From: Tridacna crocea
Lineage: Eukaryota > Mollusca > Bivalvia > Cardiida > Cardiidae
Reading direction: 5' to 3'
Length of the DNA stretch: 64,000 nt
Assembly: GCA_943736015.1 (NCBI GenBank)
Contig: OX031058.1
Location: 16,889,001 to 16,953,000, forward strand
Shown piece after piece: positions 20,726 to 31,856 of this stretch. Every line of letters starts with the position of its first letter. Positions within the stretch are counted from its first letter, which is position 1. Below the pieces are notes generated by a model. It did no database searches, was not told the origin of the DNA, and saw only the letters and a program-made list of their open reading frames with translations. The position numbers and the translations under genes were made by a program.

Positions 20726-21215
20726 TCAGGGGCCCGGGAGTTTGCACGGAAGATCGCCGTCATGCCACCTACTAACACCAACAGCCGCCTCCCAGCCGCC
20801 TTTCGATCTCCGCCCTGCTGCCGGTAGATATTTGAAATCGTACGGCAGCATGTCGGTAGCATAACGGCAGCAGGCCGGATGCTGGAGAGTGGCAGTTAGT
20901 TCCTACAGACCTTCGGTCAAAGTTTGAAGGCCATCGAACCGAGTAAAAATCGCGCTGCAGCCCGCCTGCCGCTTGACAGCCACCGCGCGACTTCGAAATG
21001 CGCCCGGCCGGCGCCCTGACGATAGGCACACTGGGAAAAATCGGCCGGTGGCAGTCAGAATTTTAACTTTTTCTTAAAACTTCAGCGGAGTCCTAGCGGC
21101 GTCTAAAATGCCGCCTGCCAATTGTGCCTGCCACCGAGCTGCCATCGGCCGATTTCGAGCGAAAACTGGCAGTTAACACGCCGGCCGGCGGCATTTACTG
21201 ATTTGTGACCGTAGT
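20726..21215 (-). repeat. Right GC-rich terminal region of the Harbinger element
   Basis: Mirror of the left end in composition: GCCGGCCGGCGGCA, ATCGGCCGGTGGCAG, GCCGCCTGCCAATTG. The outermost 13 bp match the left end as an inverted repeat; further in, the similarity is motif by motif and not collinear. Confidence 0.75.
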
Positions 21216-22040
21216 ATGAGTCAGTTGAAGGGTTGTTTTCAGTTCATGATACTGCTATTACCGTATATGGAGCAGACGGGTGTCTATCTATTTTAGAACT
21301 GACAGCACTTTCTGTACAGTCCAATACTGATACCTACAGTCTACAAAAGCATTTTACATCATTCTGAACTTGACACAGTATGGATTCATATGAACTCCTT
21401 TGTCATTATTATCTAAACCTTGTCACAGTTTGTCCAATCTTGTTCAACTTTGTCTAGGTCCAAACACAGCATCTGAGTAAACATCACTTGAAACCGTTGT
21501 CAATTAATGAACCTGAAAGCACCTTTCATGGATTTATCGGCTATGCAAATATTGTAGATAAAGATCAGACAGCACAAAATGTGCATTCTGATCTCTAATC
21601 TGCGTTGTCTACCTTGAGAGACATTTTGGATATACTTATGACATTGCATTTATTTAGGTCTTATCTAGAATAAGAGTCTGTTGGGTTTATGCTGGACGCC
21701 ATGGGTAACCCTCAGACTGCAACTCGCTGACCTTTTATGGACAGGTGTAGATCAAGATCAGACTCCACAGCATGTGCAATTTAAATATATTCTCCACCCG
21801 CTCCCCCCCCCAAACCCCCCCCCCCCCCCAATACCTTTGAAACAGCAAAAAAAAATTTTTTTCGCGCCTTAAAATTTCAGTTTCATTTATAGGAGGATAA
21901 GAGTTAACAGCTTGATCTTCTATTATTATCCAATACTCTTTAGAGGTTTGTCTCTCTTGTCAATTTTGTTACATGTGAGAACAAGACACCAACATTTCCT
22001 ATCCTATTTTGCTTAAACCTTTACCAAACTATTCTACACA
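21216..22040. other. Spacer with two GATCAGAC hairpin copies and a C-run
   Basis: Hairpin cores lie at 21554-21612 (both arms) and 21747-21778 (one arm). A C-rich tract (CCCCCCCCAAACCCCCC...) is at 21805-21830. No gene was recognised. Confidence 0.5.
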
Positions 22041-22270
22041 TTAACCCATTACCACACAATCCCTACTTTTGACGCCCCTGAGGTAGAAGCCTTTTGAAAA
22101 CATTGTGGGAAAGGGAGAAAATGCTGGTAACCAGCATTTTCTCCTTTTTCCACAATGTTTTCTACCCTTTCCAATTCAGAATTCAATTTTTTTATTCACA
22201 TTTATTTTGTCGTCTGCAAATGCTTTCAATTTGGACTAGTCCAAAATTTTGTCATATGGTATAGAGTTAA
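22041..22270 (+). repeat. Hairpin MITE type A, full length
   Basis: 230 bp with a near-perfect stem; shares its right TTAA with the next, oppositely oriented copy. Confidence 0.9.
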
Positions 22271-22499
22271 ATTTTTACCAAACAACAAAATATTTTGCTA
22301 GTCCAAATCAAAGGCAGCTGCAGACGATAAAAGGAATATGGCTGAAAAATTGAAATTCGGTTTGGGTATGGTAGAAAACAGTGGGAGTAGGAGGAAATGC
22401 TTGTTATCAGCATTTTCTCCTTTCCCCAATATGTTTTCATAAGGCACAGATCTACTTTTCAGGGTTGTTAAAAGTTGGAATGGTGTGGTACAGAGTCAA
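22267..22499 (-). repeat. Hairpin MITE type A, diverged
   Basis: Head-to-head with the preceding copy at one TTAA. The stem is decayed (GGAGGAAATGCTTGTTATCAGC) and the right end reads GAGTCAA. Confidence 0.75.
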
Positions 22500-22620
22500 T
22501 GACCCTGTGGAGAAAGACCATTCCAAACCACTGCTGGAAAAGCATCAGTATTTTTTTTTCCTTTTGTCCCAAAATGTTTTGTGTCAATCCTATTGGCCAA
22601 ATTTGTTTTTTTTTTTAGAA
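22497..22620 (+). repeat. Hairpin MITE fragment
   Basis: AATGACCCTGTGGAGAAAGACC and a poor stem follow directly from the previous copy; the distal half is lost. Confidence 0.4.
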
Positions 22621-22759
22621 AAATGATTTCCACGCAGAAGGGTAGTCAAAATTTTCGATGTCTAGAAAAGTGTTTAAATATCCCTGATAGAAAACAATGA
22701 TGACTTTTTCCCTGGGGGTCAAAGATTGGTCTTTTGTTCTTGAAGCAATTCTTTTTAGA

Positions 22760-22984
22760 TCCTTATGAAACCTATATCAAACAAGAAAATTGTCCAAAAT
22801 GGAAGTATTTGCAGGCAACAAAATAAACTTGACACAAAAACTTTAACTTGATTTTGGAAGCTACGAAAACATTGTGGGAAAAACAGAAAATGCTTGTTAC
22901 GTTACCAGCATTTCCTCTTTTACCTACAATGTTTTCAAAAGTCTTTTATCTCATCATAAAAACCAGGGATTGTCAAAGGGATAA
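22760..22984 (-). repeat. Hairpin MITE type A, diverged
   Basis: The loop is expanded to TTACGTTACC. The outer stem ACATTGTGGG / CTACAATGT is kept. Confidence 0.65.
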
Positions 22985-23022
22985 CCAAAAGAGACTGCCT
23001 GTGTAAGACAACAAATGTGTAT

Positions 23023-23250
23023 TAACCCATTACCACACAATCCCTACTTTTGACGCCCCTGAGAAAGAAGCCTTTTGAAAACACTGTAGGAAAAGGAGAA
23101 AATGCTGGTAACCAGCATTTTCTCCTTTTCCCACAGTGTTTTCTACCCTTCCCAGAACAAATTTCAAACTTTCAGTAACCTTTATTTTGTCGTCTGCAAA
23201 TGCTTTCAATTTGAACCAGTCTAAAATTTTGTTGTGTGGTAATGAGTTAA
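23023..23250 (+). repeat. Hairpin MITE type A, full length
   Basis: 228 bp. Carries the paired stem variant CACTGT / ACAGTG, and shares 23247-23250 TTAA with the next copy. Confidence 0.9.
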
Positions 23251-23475
23251 CCCATTACCACACAATCCCTACTTTTGACGACCCCCGAGAAAGAAGCCTT
23301 TAGAAAACATTTTGGGAAAGGAGAAAATGCTAGTAACCAGCATTTTTTCCTTTTCTCACAATTTTTTCTATCCTTCACAAAACAAATTTCAAATTTTCAG
23401 TCACTTATATTTTGTTGTCTGTAAATGCTTTCGATTTGTACAAGCTAAAAATTTTGTCATTTGGTAATGAGTTAA
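23247..23475 (+). repeat. Hairpin MITE type A, tandem to the previous
   Basis: 229 bp in the same orientation, joined through a single TTAA. The stem carries the plain CATT form with several mismatches, so this is a separate insertion and not a recent duplication. Confidence 0.85.
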
Positions 23476-23539
23476 ATATGGACTTTGTCTTTGAAAGGGT
23501 CGAAAAGGTTGTTAAAAAAGAAAAAGACATAAAAAATAT

Positions 23540-23630
23540 CCAGAGAGATAGTTTGCCACAACCAGGTATCGCATCTGCAACTTCCAGATCGCAAGTCAGG
23601 GATATGCTAACCACTGAGCTACCCTAAGGG
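23540..23630 (-). mobile_element. tRNA-like SINE head
   Basis: On the minus strand: GGGTAGCTCAGTGGTTAGCA (A box) followed by a degenerate B-box stretch. Different from the 15.05-kb SINE. The body is not recognisable. Confidence 0.6.
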
Positions 23631-23869
23631 CTTGTCATCTCCAAATGCTTCAATATTAGGACAATGTTAGCCTTCCTTTCAAACAGCATTTTGAAACTTA
23701 ATATTCCTAAACCCAATAATTAGTTAATTAGATTTTGGAATAAATGAATATTTACCAATATCAGAAGATATTATTTACTTAAATTGTATTATGTAACGAT
23801 TACCATTAGGCCAGCTGTCAGCAATACAATTAAGTACAGCATTTCATCCCAAACCTTTCTCCCTGTAAA

Positions 23870-24003
23870 CTTTGGGATAGAAAAAACATTGTGGAAAAAG
23901 GAGAAAATGCTGGTTACCAGCATTTTCTCTTTTTCCTACAATGTTTTCAAAAGCTTCTATCTCCATGTTGTAAAAACCAGGGACTGTTTGGTAAACGATT
24001 AAA
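23870..24003 (-). repeat. Hairpin MITE type A, half copy
   Basis: Hairpin and short distal arm only, ending GTTTGGTAAACGATTAA. Confidence 0.7.
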
Positions 24004-24034
24004 CACCTTCCTCTGAATCAGCAGACTATAAATT

Positions 24035-24130
24035 TTAACTCTACGTTACCAAACAGAGAAATTTTAAACAAGTCTAAATGGAAAGCAGTAGCAGATGACA
24101 AATCAAAATTAATGTAAATGAAATATTGTG
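24035..24130 (-). repeat. Hairpin MITE type A, other half
   Basis: Starts TTTTAACTCTACGTTACC and keeps only the long arm. Confidence 0.5.
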
Positions 24131-24218
24131 TTTTGTCTGTATCAGTCGATCACAGATATGTATAAAGCACCCTTATCACGGATCACAAAACAAATTCTCA
24201 CATCATTTCCTGGAAACC

Positions 24219-24395
24219 TTAACCCTTACAAAACAACAAATTTCAGAATGGTCAAATTTGAAAGCACTTGCAGACAACATTGTGGGAAAAGAAGAAAATG
24301 CTGGTAACCAGCATTTTTCTCCTTTTCCCGCGATGTTTTAGAAAGGTTTCTATCTCAGGGTCATAAAAACCAGGGATTTTTTGGTAACAGGATAA
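24219..24395 (-). repeat. Hairpin MITE type A with internal deletion
   Basis: TTAACCCTTACAAAACAAC joins GCAGACAACATTGTGGG, skipping the arm between. The stem is good apart from a bulge. Confidence 0.7.
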
Positions 24396-24457
24396 CCAAT
24401 ATTCCCACCATGACAAAAGTTAGTTCCTGAAATTGTAAAATTTTATATTGAAACATG

Positions 24458-24480
24458 CCCCCCCCCCCCCCCCCCCCCCC
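24458..24480 (+). repeat. Poly-C run
   Basis: Twenty-three consecutive C. Third homopolymer of 20-23 G or C in the window. Confidence 0.9.
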
Positions 24481-24596
24481 ACTTTCCACCACCACAGGAA
24501 TTGAGCCCAAACCTTTGGGAGGTGAGAAGCAGAACCTGACTAGTATAGCCTGTGACTGCCACCAACACAAGCTCTGTAATAAGAAATGAGATAGAG

Positions 24597-24824
24597 TTAA
24601 CCCATTCCCACACAATCCCTACTTTTGACGCACCTGAGAAAGAAGCTTTTGGAAAACACTGTGAGAAATGGAGAAAATGCTGGTAACCAGCATTTTCTCC
24701 TTTTCCACAATGTTTTCTACCCTTAATAAAACAAATTGCAAATTTTCAGTCACTTTTATTTTGTCGTCTGCAAATGCTTTCGATTTGGACAAACCTAAAA
24801 TTGTGTCATTTGATAATGAGTTAA
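24597..24824 (+). repeat. Hairpin MITE type A, full length
   Basis: 228 bp; CCCATTCCCACAC start, with a one-base gap in the second arm. Confidence 0.9.
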
Positions 24825-25008
24825 AGGCGTTTTCTCCACTACAATTTTAATCCCCACATTTTTGGGTGGATAAGGGGCCATTTAACACATTACCATGCCA
24901 TTCTGTCACATAATAAATGCATTTTGGGACAACAAAGTGATGACACTGCATAACATCACCAATAGGGTTTGTGTGAGACTGGTAATCCTGAGCTAATTGT
25001 AGTATAGT

Positions 25009-25226
25009 TTAACCCATTACAACACAATCCCTACTTTTGGCGACCCTGAGAAAGAAACATTGTGGGAAAAGGATAAAATGCTGGTCACCAGCATTTTGTC
25101 CTTTTCCCACAATGTTTTCTACCCTTCACACAACAAATTTCAAATTTTCAGTCACTTTTATTTTGTCATCAGCAAATGCTTTCAATTTGGACAAGCCTAA
25201 AATATTGTTGTTTGGTAATGAGTTAA
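25009..25226 (+). repeat. Hairpin MITE type A, 218 bp
   Basis: A short deletion after CCTGAGAAAG removes about ten bases. The tip is GGTCACCAGC, flanked by paired changes GGATAAAATG / CATTTTGTCC. Shares its right TTAA with the next copy. Confidence 0.85.
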
Positions 25227-25356
25227 TTCTTTACCACACAAATTCAAATTTGGAAGACAAATCCTTTGAAAACATTCCAGGAAAATGGAGAAACTGCTAG
25301 TAACCAGCATTATGCCATTGGACTATCAAATAATTTTGTCCACTGGAAAAGAGTTA
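25223..25356 (+). repeat. Hairpin MITE fragment abutting the previous
   Basis: TTAATTCTTTACCACAC through one hairpin arm, then a deletion to TTTTGTCCACTGGAAAAGAG. Confidence 0.6.
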
Positions 25357-26321
25357 TTGCTTGTGCAGCTAATTGTAAAAATTACCTCTTTTGGGATATT
25401 ATCCAATACATTATCAGGTTTATATCCATTTTCATTATTTTTTTCCATCTCTTACAGTTTTTTTTCTTTAAATTCAGTTGACCATTCAATCCCTTTTTTG
25501 TTCACCCATAAGGTCACTCATAATTTCCACAAGTCTCCAAAACACCAGCTTATCGATTTGAATTCTCAAATTCCAATCTTAACAAAATCACTGCTATAAT
25601 CTTAAATATTTTTATTCAATGTGACATGTTATTTCAAGGGGGCGAGATGTCAAACTCAAACATTTACATAGCGATAGGTTAAAATCGGCTATATGCACGG
25701 CTAATCTTCTTACGTCCACTTTGTCCACTGTTTGGCCACTTTTTCTCACAATATTACGGTAATCAGACATTCTTTAGAGCACAATACCCCACTTAACTGG
25801 TACCTAATTCCTATACAAACACCAGGGATTATCTTTCACCCATTGCATTATTGACTGATGATGGTTAGCAAGTATTTCTACCCAACTTATTGTTTTTGAC
25901 TTTCACAAAAAGAGATTTAGATTAATTTTTTTGGTAGTTTTCATGGCTCATATGACTAAAAACAGTAATAGAAAAGCAGGAAGTGCTTATCGGAATCAGA
26001 TAGGATGTTTGGTGTGGCTAATTCTGATTTACACTTTCCACAAAATTCATCCTTTAGAAAACATGGAAAGATAAGAGTTTTGATTTTTTCCCCCTTCAAA
26101 ATAAATCCCTCAAGAGTTAAATATAAGTTAACAGATTTTCTGGGTGATGTAGATTAAGATCATATTGCACAGAGTGTGCAGTATTTTCATTTCCCAACAT
26201 ATCTTGCGATTTGCTTTACAGTACAGACCTAATAACTGATATTACATACTTTTGTGAGCCGGTACATATAATTGCATTTCTTGTGTTCTTTTTAATCTTT
26301 TCTCTGTCTGTATAATAACAG
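25357..26321. other. No recognisable gene; one GATCAGAC half-site
   Basis: AT-rich; GTAGATTAAGATCATATTGCACA near 26148 is a decayed arm of that hairpin family. No exon was recognised. Confidence 0.45.
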
Positions 26322-26541
26322 TCCAACACCACAAAACTTTGGATGTGACAAAATTGACATGGGCAGACGACAAAGTAAATGAACCTGAAATGATAATCTC
26401 TGTCATAGATAGAGTACAAAACACTGTCAGAAAAGAAGAAAGTGCTGGTTACCAGCATTTTCTTTTTTTTTCCACAATGTTTTTAAAAAGTCTTCTTTCT
26501 TCAAGGTTGTTAAATCTCCAGATTGTTTGGTAAAAGGTTAA
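26322..26541 (-). repeat. Hairpin MITE type A, diverged
   Basis: GCAGACGACAAAGTAAATG arm and an ACACTGTCAG stem; ends TTTGGTAAAAGGTTAA. A further fragment continues to about 26625. Confidence 0.7.
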
Positions 26542-26749
26542 GTCTCTTACCTGTCTCTTATCATCCCTATGACTGAGGCTCTTAAACATCGTGGAAAGAG
26601 AAGAAAATGCAAAATATGTCAAGAAAACTGATACAACTTTGTCTTTACAGAGCTACAGATATTGCTTATAAGTTGGGGTTTGAAGAGTAATATCATCTTA
26701 TATCTTTAGCAATACTTATGTTGTGGGTACACTGTCATTGGAGTTGTCT

Positions 26750-26950
26750 CAATGACCCAATCTAACCTAGTGCTGTCACTGAACTTGACTTTATACCCCC
26801 GCCAGTGCTTTGACAGTAAATTGGACACAGACAGACACACGGACAGAGACGGACACAGAGATGGACACACAGACAGACACACGGACAGACAGGCTGATTC
26901 CAGTATACCCTCAAAACATTTCTTTTGTTGGAGTATAATGACTGCCCACA
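26750..26950 (+). mobile_element. Microsatellite-bearing repeat end
   Basis: TATACCCCCGCCAGTG, then GACA/GGACA-type tetranucleotides (26820-26890), then CAGTATACCCTC. Similar in plan to the end of the repeat at 40300-40790. Confidence 0.55.
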
Positions 26951-27300
26951 ACACAGATTTTGGGTTAAGAAAGTTCTATCCCTCAACCTAGTGACAAAGA
27001 CAAATACCTACTAAGTGAAAGGGAGAAGAGAGTCCCTGTAATCCCAAGATAAGATTGGGCGTATAATATAACAAAAGCGGGTAAAAAGTAAACAATACCC
27101 AAGTTTTGATGTGACCATCAGAGTGACCTTGTCCAATGGCCGGGGCATTCTGACAATGTGAGTTAACATGTCTATATGTAACTTGTGTGGACAGGGCAAA
27201 CAAGGATTATTTATGTTTCAACAGTCCTGTATTCTCATCCCTCCCTCTTTCACACATTTCCTTTGGTAGTTGACTGGTTAACATCTTAAAACAGGTCAAT
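26951..27300. other. No recognisable feature
   Basis: Only short chance frames; no repeat signature seen. Confidence 0.4.
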
Positions 27301-27724
27301 TTAACCCTTTACCAGAAAATCCTAAGTTTCAACAACCCTGAAGAAGAAACATTTTCTCTTTTTATCACAATGTCTAATAAAATGGTAAATAAAAAAATAA
27401 AGTTCACACACCTATATATCCCAACACATGTAACTGAGAGGGACACAGCACCGCATGATAATAATGTTAAGCTTGCTTCTACAAGTGTTGGAAAATAAAT
27501 ATGCAAGGGGAAAATTTGCACCATGTAATAAGCAGCAGTTACTGTTGCTGTTCCAGCTTCATTATTAACAGCTATCTACTGCTGGCAATAAGTGTTTTCT
27601 TTTCCCATGATGTTTTCTACCTTTCTCAAATCAAATGTGAATTTTTGAGTCAACATTTATTTTGCAGTGTGCAGTGGGTTCCAGTGGACCATTCTAAAAA
27701 ATTTGTTGTTTGGTCAAGGGTTAA
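27301..27724 (+). repeat. Hairpin MITE type A interrupted by about 180 bp
   Basis: The left part (TTAACCCTTTACCAGAAAATCC to 27390) and right part (from about 27565 to GGTCAAGGGTTAA) are complementary halves of one element. The intervening sequence is unassigned, and the hairpin is largely lost. Confidence 0.5.
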
Positions 27725-27817
27725 CATAGATTTTGCAACTGGCTTTTTGAGAGGAAAAAAAGTTGAAAGAAGGGCATGGCACTCGGAATCCTTATCCCTC
27801 AGCAGCAAAATTAATGT

Positions 27818-28040
27818 CTTTTGCTACACAATCCCAAGCTTTAAAGAACCTGCAAAAGAAGCCTTTTGAAAACACTGTTGGAAAAGGAAAAAATGCTGAT
27901 AACCAGCATTTCTTCCATTTCCCACAATGTTTTCTATCCTCCACAATAGAAACTTCAAAGTTTGAGTCAAATTTATTTTGTCAGATACAAATACTTTCGC
28001 TTTACTAGTCTTGGACTTTGCCCTTTTGTAAAAAGTTCAC
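27818..28040 (+). repeat. Hairpin MITE type A, diverged
   Basis: GATAACCAGC tip, AACACTGTTGG outer stem. Left TTAA lost; right end AAAAAGTTCA. Confidence 0.65.
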
Positions 28041-28195
28041 CTCACAAACTTTAGTTCTAACTACCGAGGAAGAAACCTGTTATAAACATTGTGAGAAAGG
28101 CAAGCATTTTCTTTTTTCCTCACAATATTGTCTACCCTTTCAACTGCAAATCCCATGAGTTTGGTCACATAACTTTCAATCTGCACGGCTTTTAA
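28037..28195 (+). repeat. Hairpin MITE remnant
   Basis: Keeps TTAGTTCTAACTACCGAGGAAG and ACATTGTGAG / CTCACAATAT, but the tip is deleted to GGCAAGC. It runs into the TTAA of the next copy. Confidence 0.5.
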
Positions 28196-28412
28196 ACTGT
28201 TACCACACAAATCTGATCTTTAATGACTAAGAGAGAGGGCTTTTAAAAGCAGCCTGGGAAAATGCTGGTAACCAGCATTTTTTCCCCTTTTTCGAAATTG
28301 TTTTTTTTACTCTTCCAGAAACAAATCTTACCACTTGAGCCACATTTTATTTATTTTCTCAAAATACTTTCAGTTTAGAAAGTCTAAAGTTTTGTAATGT
28401 GGTGAAGAGCTC
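28192..28412 (+). repeat. Hairpin MITE type A, diverged
   Basis: TTAAACTGTTACCACACAAATC start; tip AATGCTGGTAACCAGCATT perfect although the outer stem is decayed. Confidence 0.65.
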
Positions 28413-28655
28413 ATTTGGACAAGTTCGGAATTTGTCTAAGTTGGTAAAGGGAGCAGTATATTTCTTCAATGGTGATAGGTGAAAGCTGAGAGTGACAAGC
28501 TGATGGATCATCTGTTCTTTAGTCTATTTGGACCAAGGCCCTTATTTCAACATGATAGACAATTGGTTTTCTGGTCTATTATTAATTTTTTACCACAGAA
28601 GCAGGAGGTTTAACCCCTAGGCTGCTAAGCACAACTCACTGACCTTTTGTGAACA

Positions 28656-28702
28656 GTGTAGATCAAGATTATGTGCAGTCTGATCTTGACACCACACTGT
28701 CA
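28656..28702. repeat. GATCAGACTGCACA hairpin, short form
   Basis: GTGTAGATCAAGATTATGTG followed by GCAGTCTGATCTTGA. Upstream GCTAAGCACAACTCACTGACC recurs in part near 35500, suggesting a longer host element. Confidence 0.5.
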
Positions 28703-28759
28703 GACAAGAATATTCTTTTCTCCACATAAATATATTTGAAATATCAAGTAGTCTAGCTT

Positions 28760-28984
28760 TTCAACTCTTGACCGCACAAGGCAATTTTAGACTGGTCCAA
28801 ATTGAAAGCAGTTGCAGACAAAATAAATGTAATTCAAAAACTGAAATTGTTTCCAGCAGGGTAGAAAAGATTATGGAAAAAGGAGAAAATGCTAGTTACC
28901 AGCATTATTTCCTTTTGCCACAATGTTTTCCAAAGGCTTCTTGCATAGGGTCGTTAAAGTCGGGATTGTGTGGTAAAGGATTAA
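28760..28984 (-). repeat. Hairpin MITE type A, diverged
   Basis: 225 bp, with TGGTAAAGGATTAA at the right and TAGTTACCAGC at the tip. Confidence 0.75.
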
Positions 28985-29203
28985 AAGTCAAGTCCTAATT
29001 TTGAGGGAACTTAAATTTATAACCTTTAAATGCTTTGAGTTTGAATCAGCCTAAAGTTTTGTTGCATAGTACAGATAAAAATGTCAGGTCCCTGGTACTT
29101 TCTAATGACTATAATCAGGTGTTAATTAATTAAATACTATGGCAGGGTGTTTTGGCAGATGAATAAATGACAGTGGACACAGAGGGTCATACTGACCATT
29201 TAT

Positions 29204-29284
29204 TAACCTCGCCTCCTTACCACACAATCCAGAGTTTTAACTATTCTGGGAGATTAGACTTTGAAAACATTCTGGGAATCAGAC
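29204..29284 (+). repeat. Hairpin MITE fragment
   Basis: CCTTACCACACAATCCAGAG to ACATTCTGGG; stops before the tip. Confidence 0.45.
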
Positions 29285-29394
29285 CCCGAAACAAAATGTA
29301 TTTCTGAATATGTAGTGAAGCAGGAAATTGTTGTAACCTTTACCTCCATACCACATACGCCTTTGTTTCAATTGCCCCTTGGAAAAAAGGCACT

Positions 29395-29623
29395 TTAACC
29401 CTTTACTCCATAGATACTCATTTCTACGCATTGCTTGTAGGAGCCTTTGGAAAACATTGTGGCAAAAGGTGAATTTGCTCATGACGAACAACTTCACCTT
29501 TTGCCACAATGTTTTCTATGCTATCAAAATGTGTCAAATACACATAAGAAACAGCTTCATCCTTGCTGTTATTTAGGGTCAATTAGAGATACCATAGAAA
29601 TGCCGTATGCGGTAAAGGGTTAA
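29395..29623 (+). repeat. Hairpin MITE type B, full length
   Basis: Best type-B copy: TTAACCCTTTACTCCATAG to GGTAAAGGGTTAA, stem ACATTGTGGCAAAAGGTGAA with its partner. Its right TTAA is also the left TTAA of the 4-kb element. Confidence 0.9.
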
Positions 29624-30231
29624 CTAGCATTCTCCCTAAGAATCATGCAGGCCCTGTAGAAATGGTGATAAGTGACTTTTTCAGAATACCAAAAAAAGTT
29701 AGTGCAATTGATTCCTTTAGTCACAAAAGTTCAAAAGCCAAAGGGAAACTTTTATTGTCATGCTGTTACCATGGCAACGGCCACAGAAAGTTTTTGCCCC
29801 CAGAGGCATATTTTTTCCTTTTTAAAACTTGAAAAATTAAGCACTTTGAAGTTAATACAACATATTTGTCACCAAAAGTCCGGTCAGTTGGCAACAAACA
29901 AAGGCTGTAATTCGCATTTCTGCTGGTGGCTTAAATTGACAAATTTCTATCTCAATTATCTCCTAACAGCAAAGCTAGGATTTAAGGTTTCAATATTGGG
30001 CATAAAGACTAATGTATTGGGTCACAAATAAAAAAATAAAAAAGGTCAAAATGTTTTTAGGTCAGGTTACCATGGCAACCAAAGTGACAACAGATTTAGA
30101 AAATTTGGAAAATGCTGTATTTTATGCAAAAAAATGACCACTAAACACAAATATTTGAACATCAGTTAATATGACATATGAAGTATTAACACAAATTTGA
30201 AAAGCTGCAAACAAGATATTTTGGTTTTGTG

Positions 30232-31085
30232 TCTAAATTTGGTTTCCATGGCAACCTGAATCTCGACACTGGCATAAAATTGCAATTTTTGCTTATTTTC
30301 ATGGCAAAATTGTAGAAACTAGAGTAAGTAAATTGAATAACTTTGGTTTTAGAAATAGCTATTGATCTAACATGTTGTCGATGAAAAAATAACAATGAGC
30401 ATATCAAATCATACTCTAGGTAACCATGGCAGCCAAAGTGGCAATGTATCGGTAAAATTGAGAAAATACCATTCTTTCAAATAAAATGAACAACAATTTA
30501 GAATCTTCATACCCCTCTATATATGGTTCATGGCATGTCAGTTTCATTAGCTCCACTGGCAGAAGGCCAGCTGGCTTATGTCATGCCCAGGTATCCGTCT
30601 TGCGTCTGTGTGTGCGTTTGTGTGTACACGTGCGTGGTATGTGTGTGCATATGTTAAATTTTATTTCAAACATCTTCTCTGAAACTACCCATCCAAATTT
30701 GATGAAATTTCACAGAAATTATCCGGCCATGATCTTCTTCAGAATTTTTTAAAAAGAATTTTATTCCTTAAAAAACTCTGGTTTCTATGGCAACCTTAAT
30801 CTCGACACTGGCATAAAACTGCAATTTTTGCTTATTTTCAAGGCATAATTGTAGAGACAAGAATGAGTAAACTGAATAACTTTGGTTTTAGAAATCGCTA
30901 TTAGTCTAATGTATTGTCCATGAAAAAATAGCAATGAGCATATCATATCATACTTTAGGTTACCATGGCAGCCAAAGTGGCAACATATCGGTAAAACTGA
31001 GAAAATACTATTATCTATCAAATAGAATGACCAACAATTAGGAATGTTCATACCCCTCTATACATAGTTCCTGGCATGCTAGTTT
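30232..31085 (+). repeat. Direct duplication of about 300 bp with an insert
   Basis: Copies at 30232-30540 and 30781-31085 share the landmarks CTCGACACTGGCATAAAA, AATAACTTTGGTTTTAGAAA and CATACCCCTCTATA. The middle segment (30545-30780) has a TG-rich microsatellite and is a separate repeat. Confidence 0.75.
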
Positions 31086-31119
31086 TCATTCATAAAGTAG
31101 CATACATGCTAATTATCTC

Positions 31120-31535
31120 CCGCCAAAAAGGCGGCTATGTATATGGTAATAGTAGCCATCTGTCTGTCTGTCTGTCTGTCTTTCTGTCTGTCTATCCATT
31201 CTTCCTCCATTCTGTCTATCCGTCTTTGCATCCCAATTTCTTGTATGGAGCACAACTAAAAAACTATTTGAGATATAAAAATGAAACTACACAGATGGAT
31301 AGATCTCATAAAAGAGAAGTGCAGTACATAAGAACCATAACTCTTGATTGCGTATTTTAAGGGTTATTGCCCTTTATTTTCTCACTTAAATTTTGTCTAC
31401 AGCATAACACAAAAACTATTTGAGGGATAAACATGAAACTTCACAGATGGATAGATCTCATCAAAGAGAAGTGTGGTGCATAAGAACCATAACTCTTGAT
31501 TGCATATTCAAGAATTGTTGCCCTTTGATATTTTG
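31120..31535 (-). mobile_element. Microsatellite-tandem repeat inserted in the 4-kb element
   Basis: A (CTGT)n tract at 31160-31200 follows a CCGCCAAAAAGGCGG hairpin. Then come two units of about 153 bp that share AAAAACTATTTGAG and CATAAGAACCATAACTCTTG. Pearl-like plan, in reverse. Confidence 0.6.
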
Positions 31536-31856
31536 TTATTTTCCATACTTTTATGGGGATGAGTTTACTGTTCTGTTGCCATGGTAACATTTTTTTTCTG
31601 AAGTGTTGAATACTTTTTATCTTTTGTATGTGCATAACACATATTAGTCATTTAAAGTAGGTTTAATTCATTTAGATGATTTTTAGCTGGAAGGGGTTAA
31701 CTTGCTTTGAACAAGCTGTTATTTGTTATGGTTCATTGATTTGGTTGCCATGGTAACATGACTGGGCCATTATTTTTTTCTTTTACATTTTAATATTGAC
31801 AAACAGATGAGGGTAATTTAAGTAAGTATTATTTATCAATGTAATCCTTTGTTAAT

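Larger units (their letters stand above)
15713..21215. mobile_element. PIF/Harbinger DNA transposon, 5.5 kb, apparently complete
   Basis: Two convergent genes lie inside matching termini: a MADF/Myb-like protein on the plus strand and a DDE transposase on the minus strand. This two-gene layout is the hallmark of autonomous Harbinger elements. Ends are ACTATGGTCACAA (15713-15725) and TTGTGACCGTAGT (21203-21215), inverted with one mismatch. Inside each end is a GC-rich block of 370-490 bp made of TGCCACCGGCCG-like motifs, very unlike the AT-rich host. Both genes have open frames and TATA boxes at the inner edge of the GC blocks. A 3-bp target duplication is expected, but I cannot define it at these ends. 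It is probably young and possibly still able to move. Confidence 0.9.
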
